This document shows positions 43,736-53,828 of a stretch of DNA of 64,000 nucleotides, one piece after another. The notes under the pieces were generated by a model that did not search any database, was not told where the DNA came from, and saw only the letters and a list, made by a program, of their open reading frames with translations. Each line of letters opens with the position of its first letter. Position 1 is the stretch's first letter. The stretch is from G963663615 sp963663615 (GTDB taxonomy: Bacteria > Bacteroidota > Ignavibacteria > Ignavibacteriales > Melioribacteraceae), in assembly GCA_963663615.1 (NCBI GenBank), contig OY760517.1, forward strand, positions 3,906,001 to 3,970,000, written 5' to 3'. A program made the position numbers and the translations under genes.

Positions 43736-44854
43736 ATGAAAAAAACTATTTTACTAATTACTTTTATTTTAGCGGGTTTAATGCTTGCTCAGGTAAATGA
43801 AAACGATTACAGGTACAAACTGGCTGATAAATACCTTAAAAAAGGATTTGTTACCAAACAACAATACGACCTCTTCAAAAAAGAGTTTTCGGTTGATACA
43901 AGAAAAAAGAAACATACAATAATGCAAATTTATGTTACTTTTAAGCTGCAAATGTACGGACTCCTTAATAATGTTGGAGAAAATTACAGGTTATCCGAAA
44001 AATGTACAAGAGCCGAGGCTGCCAGGTTATTAACTGGTATTATGGGTGAAGAACGCAAATTGGCAAAAAGCAATACCAAATCAAGTTTTACTGATGTACC
44101 CGATCAATATGCACCTTATGTAGGTTACCTAACCGATAAAGGAATTATAGAATTAGCTCTGGACAAAAAGTTTCGTCCTGATGATTTTATACAACATAGC
44201 GAGTATGCCAAATGGATATTAAATCTATTAGGTTATTCGGAAGGTTTTGATTATGAAAAAGATAAAATAGACCGGTTTTTTAGTCGTGAAAAAAACTTTA
44301 CCCCTAAACCAATAGGGGATCAGTATCTATATATTGGTAAAGTTATGGAAATTAACAACTATTTGCTTAATCGCTCTTTTAAAGGAACACCTGAACTATT
44401 CAAGACCCGGCTAATAAAAAGTGGTAAACTTGATAAAAAGAAAGTTGAGTTTGTTAGAGATGCTACTTACGAATACTCGTTTACTCGAATAAGAGATAAG
44501 CAAACCGAGGTAATTTACAAATATAGAAATTTGTACGATTTTATAACTACACTTGATTGTAGAAACGGACCGGCACCCATTCACCCCGGCTTGCAATGGC
44601 CAGATAAAAATATTTCGCTTGATTATAGCGGGTATATAAAGATTAAGGATACTGGTCTTGGAGACAAGTTTTATATTGGTGTAATTAAAGATATACTAAA
44701 AGATTTGGGATTAAATAGTACCCAGATTGAGCGAACCATATCGAAATATAAAGCAGATGGAAAATATATGCACATTGACTATTATACGCGTGCTATTAAA
44801 TTAAATAAACGTGGTAAATACTACTCACTCGATTTCTATCTGCTTAAGAAATAG
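43736..44854 (+). CDS. Exported SLH-domain-like protein
   Basis: A 372-residue exported protein with signal peptide (about 1-19). Around residues 80-170 it has two S-layer homology-like repeats (CTRAEAARLLTGIMG, SFTDVPDQYAPYVGYLTDKGII and KFRPDDFIQHSEYAKWILNL). The C-terminal ~65 residues resemble part of its upstream neighbour. SLH domains bind cell-wall or membrane-associated polymers; here it may anchor the pair to the outer layer. It is convergent with the propeller kinase, with 3 bases between the stops. Confidence 0.75.
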   Translation: MKKTILLITFILAGLMLAQVNENDYRYKLADKYLKKGFVTKQQYDLFKKEFSVDTRKKKHTIMQIYVTFKLQMYGLLNNVGENYRLSEKCTRAEAARLLTGIMGEERKLAKSNTKSSFTDVPDQYAPYVGYLTDKGIIELALDKKFRPDDFIQHSEYAKWILNLLGYSEGFDYEKDKIDRFFSREKNFTPKPIGDQYLYIGKVMEINNYLLNRSFKGTPELFKTRLIKSGKLDKKKVEFVRDATYEYSFTRIRDKQTEVIYKYRNLYDFITTLDCRNGPAPIHPGLQWPDKNISLDYSGYIKIKDTGLGDKFYIGVIKDILKDLGLNSTQIERTISKYKADGKYMHIDYYTRAIKLNKRGKYYSLDFYLLKK

Positions 44855-44857
44855 ATA

Positions 44858-47800
44858 TTATTTTTTGGAAGCAGTTTTTGGTATTGTAAAATAAAAGCTG
44901 CTTCCTTTTGCCAACTCAGACTCAACCCAAATTTTACCACCATTCTTTTCAACAAACTCCTTGCATAAAATAAGTCCCAATCCGGTACCTTTTTCTTCAC
45001 TATGTCCAATTTCACTATTGGCAACATCAATTCTAAACAATTTGGATATATCCTTTGGTGAAAGACCTACACCCGAATCCTGAACCTTAACTTCAACTTC
45101 AGTATCAGTCTCAGCAGCCGAAAGTATCAGATAGCCATTATTACCGGTAAATTTAATTGCATTTGCCATAAGATTTCTTAGGACCAGATTTATCATGTTT
45201 CTATCTGCAAACACTTTAATGTTATCTTTAACATCGTTTACAAGTCTTATACTTTTGTTGGTAATATTAGCTTCAAGTAATTCAATATTTTCATTAACAA
45301 TTTCAGCCAATATAAATTCTTCACCTGATATTTTATCTCTTCCAATTTGTGTGTGTGCCCATTCCAGCAAGTTATTAAGTAATTCGGAGATTCGTTTTGA
45401 GCTATCGAAAATAATATTGAAAAACTCTTTATATTCACTTTCCGTAAAATCGTCACCATATATAAGCATTTCGGTATAACCCAGCAATGCAGTTAAAGGA
45501 GAACGGAGATCATGAGCAATTATTGAGAAAAACTTGTCTTTTTGGCTGTTAACGTCACGCAATTCATTTTCCATCTTAATTCTTTCAGTAAGATCGCGAC
45601 CTGCAGCAAACAAAAGATTATGCCTTTCGGAATATGAAATATTCCAGGATATATGAAATTTTTCGAGTCTTTTGCTAATTATAGAATTTTCGAAGTTAAT
45701 ACTTTTAGTGGTTTCCTTTAAATTACTAATAGCATTATTGGTTTTAATTCTGTCGTTTTCATCCACCAAATCAAAAAAAAGTTTTGAATCGAGTTCCTGC
45801 TTGTTAAAACCTGTAAGCTTTTCCCATTCGGGATTTGTATAAAGAAACTTGCCGTTATTACCTGAAATGAAAATTAAATCGGAGGATAAATTAAAAAATA
45901 ATTTTATTTGTTCTTCTGCCAAACTTCTTTCACTTTTTTCGTACCTTACTTTTAATATAAGCCAAACTATACCACTTAAAATGAGTATATAAACAACTAT
46001 CATTTGGTAAGTAAAATACCATGGTTTATTAATTACAAACTCCAGTTTAACAGGATCACTCCATAATAGCCCGGTTTTTTGAGCCCTTATTTCAAGCGAA
46101 TAAAATCCGGAAGGGAAACTATGGAACGACTCGTCAAAATTATAGAATGATTTTGACCACTCATTATTTAATCCGTTAATTTTGTATTGATAACGCACCT
46201 TGTTACCGGGATATACCAACGAGGCACAACTAACATCTATTATTGTATTATTACCAAACTGATATTCATCTTCCGAATAAGGGGTAGGCTCATTATTAAC
46301 CATCAGACTAACAATAACCGGTGCAGGAGTTTTTTTTACACTCTCCAGTTTTTTATGGATATGTGCAAGTCCGTGGGCTGTACCAATCCAAAGCCTGTCG
46401 TACTGATCAATAACTGCGGCACGGTATTCCATGGTAAGGTTTGGCAGACCATCAGTATTATCAAAACGGGTAATGTTATTATCTTCATACAGTATTACAC
46501 CATATTCAAGACCAAGCCACACACGGTTTTCCGAATCAACAGCAATTGATTTGATTTCATGGTTTTCCAGTTCATCAAAAATTGGTATATGTTCAATTTT
46601 GCTTTTTTGATATCGGAACAGACCGTAGTTTGTAGCAAGCCAAATATCATTAGCATCTCTAAAATCAAAATCGTTTACCAGAAAGTCTTTATATTCAATC
46701 GAATCAAGAGGAATACTGATGTTTGTAAAGTGATCTGATGTTGCATTGTATTGATACAAATAACTATCAACACCTTCACTACATCCGTAAACTATTCCGT
46801 AATCTACTTCCTTTACATGAAGTAAGGATGTGCTTAGTCCTTTGGATGAATCATAAACTATTACCTTGAGAGAAGGATCGATTTTAATAACTCCTTTAAG
46901 TCCCTCTTGCGAAACCCAGAGGTTATCTGAGCTATCAAAACCAAGGTTAAAAATAAGTCGGTTTATATTGTTAGATTTTGGGAGATCAATCCGGGTAACC
47001 TTATTGTTTTGAACCAAATCAATAAATCCATCCCTGTAACCAACAAAAAGTTTATCTTTTTTTTCAATTGCACTTAAAATAAGACTTTCGTTTTTAGTAA
47101 ATATTTCTTCAATGCTGTATGCTTCAGTGTTATAATCAATTCTAAAAATTGAATTTCCATCAGTAGTGATTATCTGCTTTTTATCAGAATTTGAAACATC
47201 CTGAATGTAAAAGCTGGTTGAATTAAGCTCAACATTTTCGAAAATGCTTGGTTGTATATAAGCAAACCCCTCGTCAGAGCTTATCCATAATGTTTGGTTT
47301 CCATCAATATACAAGTTGGAAACATTGTAAAACCCTAACTCATTTATTTCAATTAACTTACCAGTTTTGTAAGAATAGTAGTATAATCCACGGTTCCATG
47401 TTCCAAGGTAAATATTACCATTATTATCCTGTACAACTGAAGAAACAGACTCAATATTGGCAAGAAGTTTTGAGTTTATTTTTTTCGATGAATAGTTAAT
47501 TGATAATTCAAATAATCCTGAAATAGAACCGGCAAGAAGTTTTCCATTATCCGATTTTACAAAGGCATTTAGTCTGAATGAATTGTCGCCAAGTTTGCCT
47601 ATAAATTCAAACTCATCGGTTTTACGGTTTAGTTTAAGAATATGCCCTTTCTGCGATGAAATAATAAGATTATTATTATCATCCTCAATTATATAAAAAC
47701 CTCGGTTGTAGCTATCGGCACGATAGCTTTCACCAAACTGGTAACGTTTTAGTTTGCCATCCTTATAACTAACAACTGCATTTGGTTCACCAATCCATAA

Positions 47801-48244
47801 TACACTATCTTTATCCTGGTAAACAATTTTGGGATGATGTACTGTTGAATCGGTTTTATTTTCTGCACCCGGAATAAGCACAATCGGGTAGTGGTCAGAG
47901 TACCCCTCCTTTATCATACGGTAAATACCCATATCAGAAACCACTATAAGTATCGAATCACTTATCAGCTCAATTTGCTTTATGTAATTACTGGCAAATC
48001 CATCTTTAAAATGCACATAGTTTCTGCCATCATACCTCACCAAACCTGCATCAGTAGCAATCCAGATATACCCATCGGTATCTTGCATAATAGACTTGGT
48101 TAGGTTGGTAGGTAAATTAGGCTCATTGGAATGTTTTATTATCCTGTATTTATCCATAGGATAATAATTAAATGCGAGTACACAAACTAAAACTATATAG
48201 AGAATACCAACTCGTTTCACAGCTACAATCTTTATTTTATTCAA
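44858..48244 (-). CDS. Beta-propeller (Reg_prop) sensor histidine kinase with PAS domain
   Basis: A 1128-residue membrane sensor. After an N-terminal hydrophobic segment come many two-component-regulator propeller repeats (e.g. QDTDGYIWIATDAGLVRYDG, SENRVWLGLEYGVILYEDNN) forming a periplasmic propeller (about 30-650), a Y_Y_Y domain (about 660-730), one membrane helix (about 748-765), a PAS domain (about 785-895), and a kinase with phosphoacceptor FFSIIAHDLRSPL and GTGLGLILCKEF. Unlike Bacteroides hybrid systems it has no receiver or AraC domain. Its kinase module is closely similar to that of the gene at 40604. Confidence 0.92.
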   Translation of the reverse strand: MNKIKIVAVKRVGILYIVLVCVLAFNYYPMDKYRIIKHSNEPNLPTNLTKSIMQDTDGYIWIATDAGLVRYDGRNYVHFKDGFASNYIKQIELISDSILIVVSDMGIYRMIKEGYSDHYPIVLIPGAENKTDSTVHHPKIVYQDKDSVLWIGEPNAVVSYKDGKLKRYQFGESYRADSYNRGFYIIEDDNNNLIISSQKGHILKLNRKTDEFEFIGKLGDNSFRLNAFVKSDNGKLLAGSISGLFELSINYSSKKINSKLLANIESVSSVVQDNNGNIYLGTWNRGLYYYSYKTGKLIEINELGFYNVSNLYIDGNQTLWISSDEGFAYIQPSIFENVELNSTSFYIQDVSNSDKKQIITTDGNSIFRIDYNTEAYSIEEIFTKNESLILSAIEKKDKLFVGYRDGFIDLVQNNKVTRIDLPKSNNINRLIFNLGFDSSDNLWVSQEGLKGVIKIDPSLKVIVYDSSKGLSTSLLHVKEVDYGIVYGCSEGVDSYLYQYNATSDHFTNISIPLDSIEYKDFLVNDFDFRDANDIWLATNYGLFRYQKSKIEHIPIFDELENHEIKSIAVDSENRVWLGLEYGVILYEDNNITRFDNTDGLPNLTMEYRAAVIDQYDRLWIGTAHGLAHIHKKLESVKKTPAPVIVSLMVNNEPTPYSEDEYQFGNNTIIDVSCASLVYPGNKVRYQYKINGLNNEWSKSFYNFDESFHSFPSGFYSLEIRAQKTGLLWSDPVKLEFVINKPWYFTYQMIVVYILILSGIVWLILKVRYEKSERSLAEEQIKLFFNLSSDLIFISGNNGKFLYTNPEWEKLTGFNKQELDSKLFFDLVDENDRIKTNNAISNLKETTKSINFENSIISKRLEKFHISWNISYSERHNLLFAAGRDLTERIKMENELRDVNSQKDKFFSIIAHDLRSPLTALLGYTEMLIYGDDFTESEYKEFFNIIFDSSKRISELLNNLLEWAHTQIGRDKISGEEFILAEIVNENIELLEANITNKSIRLVNDVKDNIKVFADRNMINLVLRNLMANAIKFTGNNGYLILSAAETDTEVEVKVQDSGVGLSPKDISKLFRIDVANSEIGHSEEKGTGLGLILCKEFVEKNGGKIWVESELAKGSSFYFTIPKTASKK

Positions 48245-48349
48245 AATTCAGAGCGTATATTTTGTCCGTAAGCTGAAATGTTAAGTTTCGACTTTAATTT
48301 ATACTATTTTTCTCCTAACTCCAAATAATCGAAATAAAAAATGTAAAAT

Positions 48350-49726
48350 TTAAACTGTTCTTGAATATTTACCAGCATCTATTTTGCGTTCAATAAAGCC
48401 ATCGAAGTTCATTGCTATGTTACGGATAAGAAGTCTGCCAAGTTCGGAAACGGTAAAACCAGAATCGGTTTTGGTAACAAGTCCGTCATCCTCAAACTCT
48501 TTAAGTCCTTCAATACCATTAGCAAAATACTCCCTGAAGTTAATATTAAACTGCTCCTCTATTATTGTATAGTCAAGCTCAAAATCGCACATAATTTTGG
48601 TTATTACATGGCGACGTAGTAAGTCATCATCATTAAGAAGGTAACCTTTTGTTATTGGCAAAATGCCTTCATCGAGAGCGGCAAAATATTCTTTTTCGTT
48701 TTTAATATTCTGAGTATAAGTTCTTTCCAACTGACTAATACTTGTAATACCCATTGCGTAAATATCGGTACCGGCATGTGTACTATACCCCTGGAAGTTA
48801 CGGTATAGTTTCTTTTCATTAAGAGCTTTGGCAAGTTCATCATCCGGTTTTGCAAAATGATCCATACCAATAAAAACATAACCGGCATCGGTTAGCTTTT
48901 CGATAGTCATTTTAAGTATATCAAGCTTAACATCCGGTGTAGGTAAATCTTCAGTATTAATGAGATTCATGTGTTTTTTCATCCATGGAACATGGGCATA
49001 ATTAAACACAGCAAGCCTGTCAGGATTTATATCAATTATTCTATCAACAGTTTTTGCAAACTCTTCGGTAGTCTGGAAAGGCAATCCGTAAATAAGATCA
49101 AGATTAATACTTTCAAATTTCAGTTCGCGAGCCCACTCAATTACCTGTCGGGTCATATCCTCCGGTTGGATTCGGTTAACAGCCTCCTGAACCTGTGGAT
49201 TAAAATCCTGAACACCCATACTAATACGGTTCATGCCACCATTACGTAATGCTTCAAGATGTCCGCGTGTTAAACCTCTGGGATCAATTTCGCAGCTGGC
49301 TTCAACATCTGGCTGGAATTGAAAATTGGAAGTAATAGCACCAAGCAGTTCGGTTATTTCAGCAGGGTTAAGATGAGTTGGCGTACCTCCTCCCCAGTGC
49401 AATTGTATTGCCTTGCGATCATCGTGAATAAGTTCGCGATAAATTGCAATTTCCTTTTTAAGATAATCAATATATTTTGAAACACGATCACGGTTACGTG
49501 TAATTATCATATTACATCCGCAGAAATAACAAAGTGTATCGCAGAAGGGAAGGTGATAGTATAGGGAAAGGTCTCTATTTCCTTTTTCCTTATTAGTTAA
49601 CTCAACTTCTTTTTTATATTCACTTGCAGTATAACCTTCATGAAAATGTGGTGCTGTTGGGTAACTTGTATAACGGGGACCCGGACGATCATATTTTTTT
49701 ATAAGGTCAATATTAAAATCAAACAT
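48350..49726 (-). CDS. hemN: Oxygen-independent coproporphyrinogen III oxidase
   Basis: Radical SAM decarboxylase of 458 residues converting coproporphyrinogen III to protoporphyrinogen IX. The cluster motif is CDTLCYFC with Cys62, Cys66 and Cys69, plus the extra Cys71 of true HemN. RYTSYPTAPHF and WGGGTPTHL are also typical and distinguish it from HemW. Last gene of the minus-strand heme operon, 11 bases after hemE. Confidence 0.95.
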   Translation of the reverse strand: MFDFNIDLIKKYDRPGPRYTSYPTAPHFHEGYTASEYKKEVELTNKEKGNRDLSLYYHLPFCDTLCYFCGCNMIITRNRDRVSKYIDYLKKEIAIYRELIHDDRKAIQLHWGGGTPTHLNPAEITELLGAITSNFQFQPDVEASCEIDPRGLTRGHLEALRNGGMNRISMGVQDFNPQVQEAVNRIQPEDMTRQVIEWARELKFESINLDLIYGLPFQTTEEFAKTVDRIIDINPDRLAVFNYAHVPWMKKHMNLINTEDLPTPDVKLDILKMTIEKLTDAGYVFIGMDHFAKPDDELAKALNEKKLYRNFQGYSTHAGTDIYAMGITSISQLERTYTQNIKNEKEYFAALDEGILPITKGYLLNDDDLLRRHVITKIMCDFELDYTIIEEQFNINFREYFANGIEGLKEFEDDGLVTKTDSGFTVSELGRLLIRNIAMNFDGFIERKIDAGKYSRTV

Positions 49727-49737
49727 AATTACTTCCG

Positions 49738-50790
49738 TTAATCTTCGTGGTAAACAGGACTTTCCTGTTTAATAATTTCAATAAGCATTTTTGCGTTTTC
49801 GGGTGGAACGTCAGGTAAAATACCATGACCAAGATTAAATATATGTCCGTTTCCGGAACCATAATTATCAAGAACTTCCTTTACACGTTTACGTAATTCT
49901 GTTTCCGAACCGTAAAGAGCAGTAGGATCAAGGTTACCCTGCAAAGCAACCTGATCATTGGTAATAAACCTTGCATCACCAATATTCATAGTCCAGTCCA
50001 ACCCGATAACATTAGCACCAGCTTCAACAATATCATTTAATCCATAATGAACACCCTTGGCAAAAACAATAACAGGAATAAACGGATTTTTAAGTTTATC
50101 AATTATCTTTTTAATGTACTGAAGAGAAAACTCCTTAAAATCATTTTGGGAGAGAATACCACCCCAGGTATCGAAAATCTGGACAGCGTTTACCCCTGAT
50201 TCAATTTTTGCATTAAGATATTTTGTAACAGCAGTTGTAATTTTATCGAGCAATTTATGGGCAAGTTCAGGGTTAGTATAAATTAGCTTTTTAACATTGG
50301 AAAAGTTTTTACTTCCCCTGCCTTCAACCATGTATGTCATAAGCGTCCATGGTGCACCAGAAAAACCGATAAGAGGTACTCTTCCATCAAGCTCTTTTTT
50401 GGTTAGCTTTATTGCGTCCATAACATAAGAAAGATCATCCACAGGATCAATATCAGCAAGTGTATTAACATCTGTTTCATTACGCACAGGTTTAGGAAAA
50501 ACGGGTCCTATACCTTCGTGCATCTGTAACTCCATACCCATAGCCTCAGGAATAACAAGAATATCTGAGAAAAGTATGGCTGCATCCGTACCAATTAAAT
50601 CAATTGGTTGAATTGTTACTTCGGCTGCCAACTCGGGAGTTTTGCACATTGTAAGGAAATCGGACTTTGCTCTTACAGCTCTGTATTCCGGTAAGTATCT
50701 ACCAGCCTGACGCATCATCCAAACAGGAGTACGTTCAACTTTTAATTTTTCACATGCTCTTAAAAACAAATCATTTTTTAATTCTACCAC
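49738..50790 (-). CDS. hemE: Uroporphyrinogen decarboxylase
   Basis: Enzyme of 350 residues removing four carboxyl groups from uroporphyrinogen III. The N-terminal RTPVWMMRQAGRYLPEYR and the conserved GFSGAPWTLMTYMVEG and NLGHGILPDV identify the family. The start is GTG at 50790, with AGGTG five bases upstream. It lies 11 bases downstream of hemD and 11 upstream of hemN. Confidence 0.95.
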   Translation of the reverse strand: MVELKNDLFLRACEKLKVERTPVWMMRQAGRYLPEYRAVRAKSDFLTMCKTPELAAEVTIQPIDLIGTDAAILFSDILVIPEAMGMELQMHEGIGPVFPKPVRNETDVNTLADIDPVDDLSYVMDAIKLTKKELDGRVPLIGFSGAPWTLMTYMVEGRGSKNFSNVKKLIYTNPELAHKLLDKITTAVTKYLNAKIESGVNAVQIFDTWGGILSQNDFKEFSLQYIKKIIDKLKNPFIPVIVFAKGVHYGLNDIVEAGANVIGLDWTMNIGDARFITNDQVALQGNLDPTALYGSETELRKRVKEVLDNYGSGNGHIFNLGHGILPDVPPENAKMLIEIIKQESPVYHED

Positions 50791-50801
50791 TATATCACCT
50801 G

Positions 50802-51596
50802 TTAAATTCCATATTTATTACAGATTGCCTCTGCAACACCTTCAAGTGTAAATTGTTCGGGAAGCAAATCTGTTTTCAAATTATTATTTTCAATTTCTTT
50901 TTGTGTTACAGTTCCAATAGGTACAATACTTTTGTTATTAAAGTAATTTGTAACATTAACTACATCAGCCAGCACAATAAAATTCCTGAATGATGACGGA
51001 CTTGTAAAAACAAACATATTTGGCTGAAACCTTTCAAGCTGAGCCAGCTTATCCTTAAGTGCTTCTGTTTTAAAAGGTATAATATTATCATAAACCGGTA
51101 CAGTTGTAACGTTTGCCCCGGCAGATGTAAGTTTTTCCGGTAATTCCTTACCTGCAATCACCGAACCGGGTATAAGAATATTTTTGCCGATTACTCCATG
51201 GTCAATTAACATATCTGCAACTGCCGCACCGGTAAAATTTGCAGGAGTTATAATATCGCCAGGTAAATATTGCTCACAGTATTTTTTTGTTTTTGTACCT
51301 ACGGCAAAAATGCAGGTTCTTTCCAAATCAAACGGAACACCTAAATTTTTTAAACCATACTCAAAATACTTGACTGCATTAACCGAAGAAAATATCAAAT
51401 AATCAAACCGGTTAACTTTTTTTATTGCATTATGCAATTCTGAGTAACTCTTTACAGCAGTTATTTCAATAGTAGGAAAACCAAAAAGAGTTACCCCAGC
51501 ATCTTTCAGAACATCAAAACTATCTGGTAAAGAACTGGTATCCCGGGTAACAAATATTTTCAGATTAATTAGCTTTTGCATTTGGCTGTTCATCAT
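50802..51596 (-). CDS. hemD: Uroporphyrinogen III synthase
   Basis: A 264-residue two-lobed cyclase that closes hydroxymethylbilane with inversion of ring D. Sequence is poorly conserved in this family, but the hinge region, VFTSPSSFRNF and the position between hemC and hemE make the call good. The start is uncertain: ATG at 51596, 51593 or 51581; the first two overlap hemC by about 30 bases, the last by 17 bases. Confidence 0.85.
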   Translation of the reverse strand: MMNSQMQKLINLKIFVTRDTSSLPDSFDVLKDAGVTLFGFPTIEITAVKSYSELHNAIKKVNRFDYLIFSSVNAVKYFEYGLKNLGVPFDLERTCIFAVGTKTKKYCEQYLPGDIITPANFTGAAVADMLIDHGVIGKNILIPGSVIAGKELPEKLTSAGANVTTVPVYDNIIPFKTEALKDKLAQLERFQPNMFVFTSPSSFRNFIVLADVVNVTNYFNNKSIVPIGTVTQKEIENNNLKTDLLPEQFTLEGVAEAICNKYGI

Positions 51597-52515
51597 AAAT
51601 TTCTTTTAGAACTTCGCCTGCACCAGCAGCAATAAGTTTTTCACCCAGTTTTTCACCCAGTTTTTCCGGGTATTTACTACTACCAAACATTTCACCATTT
51701 ATTGCAATGGAACCATCAACCGAGCCAACAAAACCATCAAGGTAAATACCATCAATTTTAACAATACCAAGAGCAGCAATAGGTACCTGACACCCACCTT
51801 CAAGTTTACGTAAAAAAGCCCTTTCGGCAGAAACAGCTTTCCAGGTAAGATTATGATGAAGTGGTTGAAGATACTTTTTAGCTTCGGTGTTTGTTTCTTT
51901 TATCTGAATACCAAGTGCACCCTGACCAACAGCAGGAAGTAACATATATTCGGGAATTATTGAAGAAATATGCTCGGTAAGTTTTAATCTTTCAACACCA
52001 GCACGTGCTAAAATAATTGCATCCCAGTCCGATTCAAGAAACTTTTTTATACGAGTAGGAACGTTACCTCTTAGCTCCTCAATATTTATATCGGGTCGCA
52101 AATGTTTTAATTGCGATCTGCGGCGGAGTGAACCGGTAGCCACGGTAGCACCTTCCGGTAAATCCAAAATAGAAACGTCTTTATTGCGGGCAATCAGCAC
52201 ATCTTCATAATCAGCACGTTTTGTAACTGCGGCAAGCTTCAATCCATCCGGAAATTTGGTTTGCATATCTTTTAAACTATGAACAGCAATATCAACTTCA
52301 TCATTCAGCAATGAATTTTCAAGCTCTTTTGTAAATAGCCCCTTGTCACCTATTTTTGAAAGAGCTACATCCAGTATTTTATCGCCTTTGGTAGATATAT
52401 GCCTAATTTCCACTTCGAGATTTTTGTTAAATTTCTCGAGTTCAGCTTTAACATGGTAAGCTTGCCATAGTGCAAGATCACTTGACCTGGTACCAATTAC
52501 AAGTCTTTTTTTCAA
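51565..52515 (-). CDS. hemC: Porphobilinogen deaminase (hydroxymethylbilane synthase)
   Basis: A 316-residue enzyme polymerising four porphobilinogens. RLVIGTRSSDLALWQA is the N-terminal motif and LEGGCQVPI carries the Cys that binds the dipyrromethane cofactor. It starts at TTG (52515), whose bases overlap the hemA stop (TTGA), so the two are coupled. Confidence 0.95.
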   Translation of the reverse strand: MKKRLVIGTRSSDLALWQAYHVKAELEKFNKNLEVEIRHISTKGDKILDVALSKIGDKGLFTKELENSLLNDEVDIAVHSLKDMQTKFPDGLKLAAVTKRADYEDVLIARNKDVSILDLPEGATVATGSLRRRSQLKHLRPDINIEELRGNVPTRIKKFLESDWDAIILARAGVERLKLTEHISSIIPEYMLLPAVGQGALGIQIKETNTEAKKYLQPLHHNLTWKAVSAERAFLRKLEGGCQVPIAALGIVKIDGIYLDGFVGSVDGSIAINGEMFGSSKYPEKLGEKLGEKLIAAGAGEVLKEIYDEQPNAKAN

Positions 52516-53822
52516 ACCTGTTCCCCATTATTATTTTCAGTTATATAATGATTACCGTTACTGTTTGATAATCCAAATAGCTCTTTTGCACACATTGCTC
52601 GTGTTTGTACCTCGGAACCCGACTCACCGGTTTCTGCAATTTCCTTAAGCTTTTTGGTAGGGTTATGCAATATTCTGCCAAGCATACGGCGTGTCATATC
52701 CTCAACCTTCAGATAATCTTCATCAGTAACTTTATTTTTTATTTTTCTTAATTCATCCTGGCGTATATTTTCAAAAAAGTCGCGAATAGAAAGTATTGTA
52801 GGAACCATTTCAAGCGAGTTATACCACCCGTAGAAGTGCACCATTTCTTCAATTATAATATTATTAACAACCGGAATTTCCTTTTCTCGTTTTTTAAGGT
52901 TTTGCTTCACAATAATTTGCAGTGAATCAATATCATTATAAAAAACATTTTCCAGATTATTTACTTTAGGATCAATATCTCTGGGTACGGCAATATCCAT
53001 AAGGCATACAGGGGTATTTCTCCTTTTAGTCATCATTATTTTAACATCATCATAATTAAGGATATAATCGTTTGCACTGGTAGCTGAGATAACAATATCA
53101 AAGAACTGCAGATTGTCGCAAATACTTTCGAAAGGTATAATACCACCCTTAATTTTTTTTGCGAGTTTTTCTGCTTTGGCAAGAGTGCGGTTGGCAATAC
53201 TAATTTCACCAATACCCTTATCACGAAGATGTACGGCAGCAAGCTCACCGGTTTCACCGGCACCAATAACCAGTGCTGACTTTTTATCGAGATTGGCAAA
53301 TATTTTTTCTATAACGTTAACGGCTGCGTAACTAACAGTAACGGCACCTTCACCAATGCTGGTTTCCTTGATAGCACGTTTTCCAACCTTTAGAGTATGA
53401 TCAAATAACCTTTTAAGTACGGGTCCAACAAAATCGAGCGATTTCGAAATTTCGAAAGCTTCCTTAACCTGTCCTAATATTTGGCTATCGCCCACAATCA
53501 TTGAATCGATACCTGAAGCAACGGAAAAAAGATGCTTAACCGAGCCGCACGAAAAGAAACCATCAAAATTGTTATTATTAAAATTTCCATTTTTTTTGAT
53601 GGATTGTAGTGAGCTAACTATATCATCTATTGTAACAAGTTCTTCCCGGGGCAACCCGAATATTTCCGTACGATTGCATGTAGAGAGCACAAATCCTTCA
53701 GCAAGAACGCTATCCTTAAGTACCGGAACTATTTTTTCAATCTCATCCTGGTTAAGATGGAGTGCTTCTCTAAGTTCAACAGGTGCAGTACGATGATTTA
53801 TTGAAATTCCGATTAAATCCAT
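52512..53822 (-). CDS. hemA: Glutamyl-tRNA reductase
   Basis: A 436-residue NADPH enzyme reducing glutamyl-tRNA to glutamate-1-semialdehyde, the first step of C5-pathway heme synthesis. The catalytic Cys49 lies in LSTCNRTEIFG, the NADPH-binding GAGETGELAAVHL follows, and the C-terminal dimerisation helices are present. hemB and hemL are not in the window. Confidence 0.95.
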   Translation of the reverse strand: MDLIGISINHRTAPVELREALHLNQDEIEKIVPVLKDSVLAEGFVLSTCNRTEIFGLPREELVTIDDIVSSLQSIKKNGNFNNNNFDGFFSCGSVKHLFSVASGIDSMIVGDSQILGQVKEAFEISKSLDFVGPVLKRLFDHTLKVGKRAIKETSIGEGAVTVSYAAVNVIEKIFANLDKKSALVIGAGETGELAAVHLRDKGIGEISIANRTLAKAEKLAKKIKGGIIPFESICDNLQFFDIVISATSANDYILNYDDVKIMMTKRRNTPVCLMDIAVPRDIDPKVNNLENVFYNDIDSLQIIVKQNLKKREKEIPVVNNIIIEEMVHFYGWYNSLEMVPTILSIRDFFENIRQDELRKIKNKVTDEDYLKVEDMTRRMLGRILHNPTKKLKEIAETGESGSEVQTRAMCAKELFGLSNSNGNHYITENNNGEQV

Positions 53823-53828
53823 AAGAGA

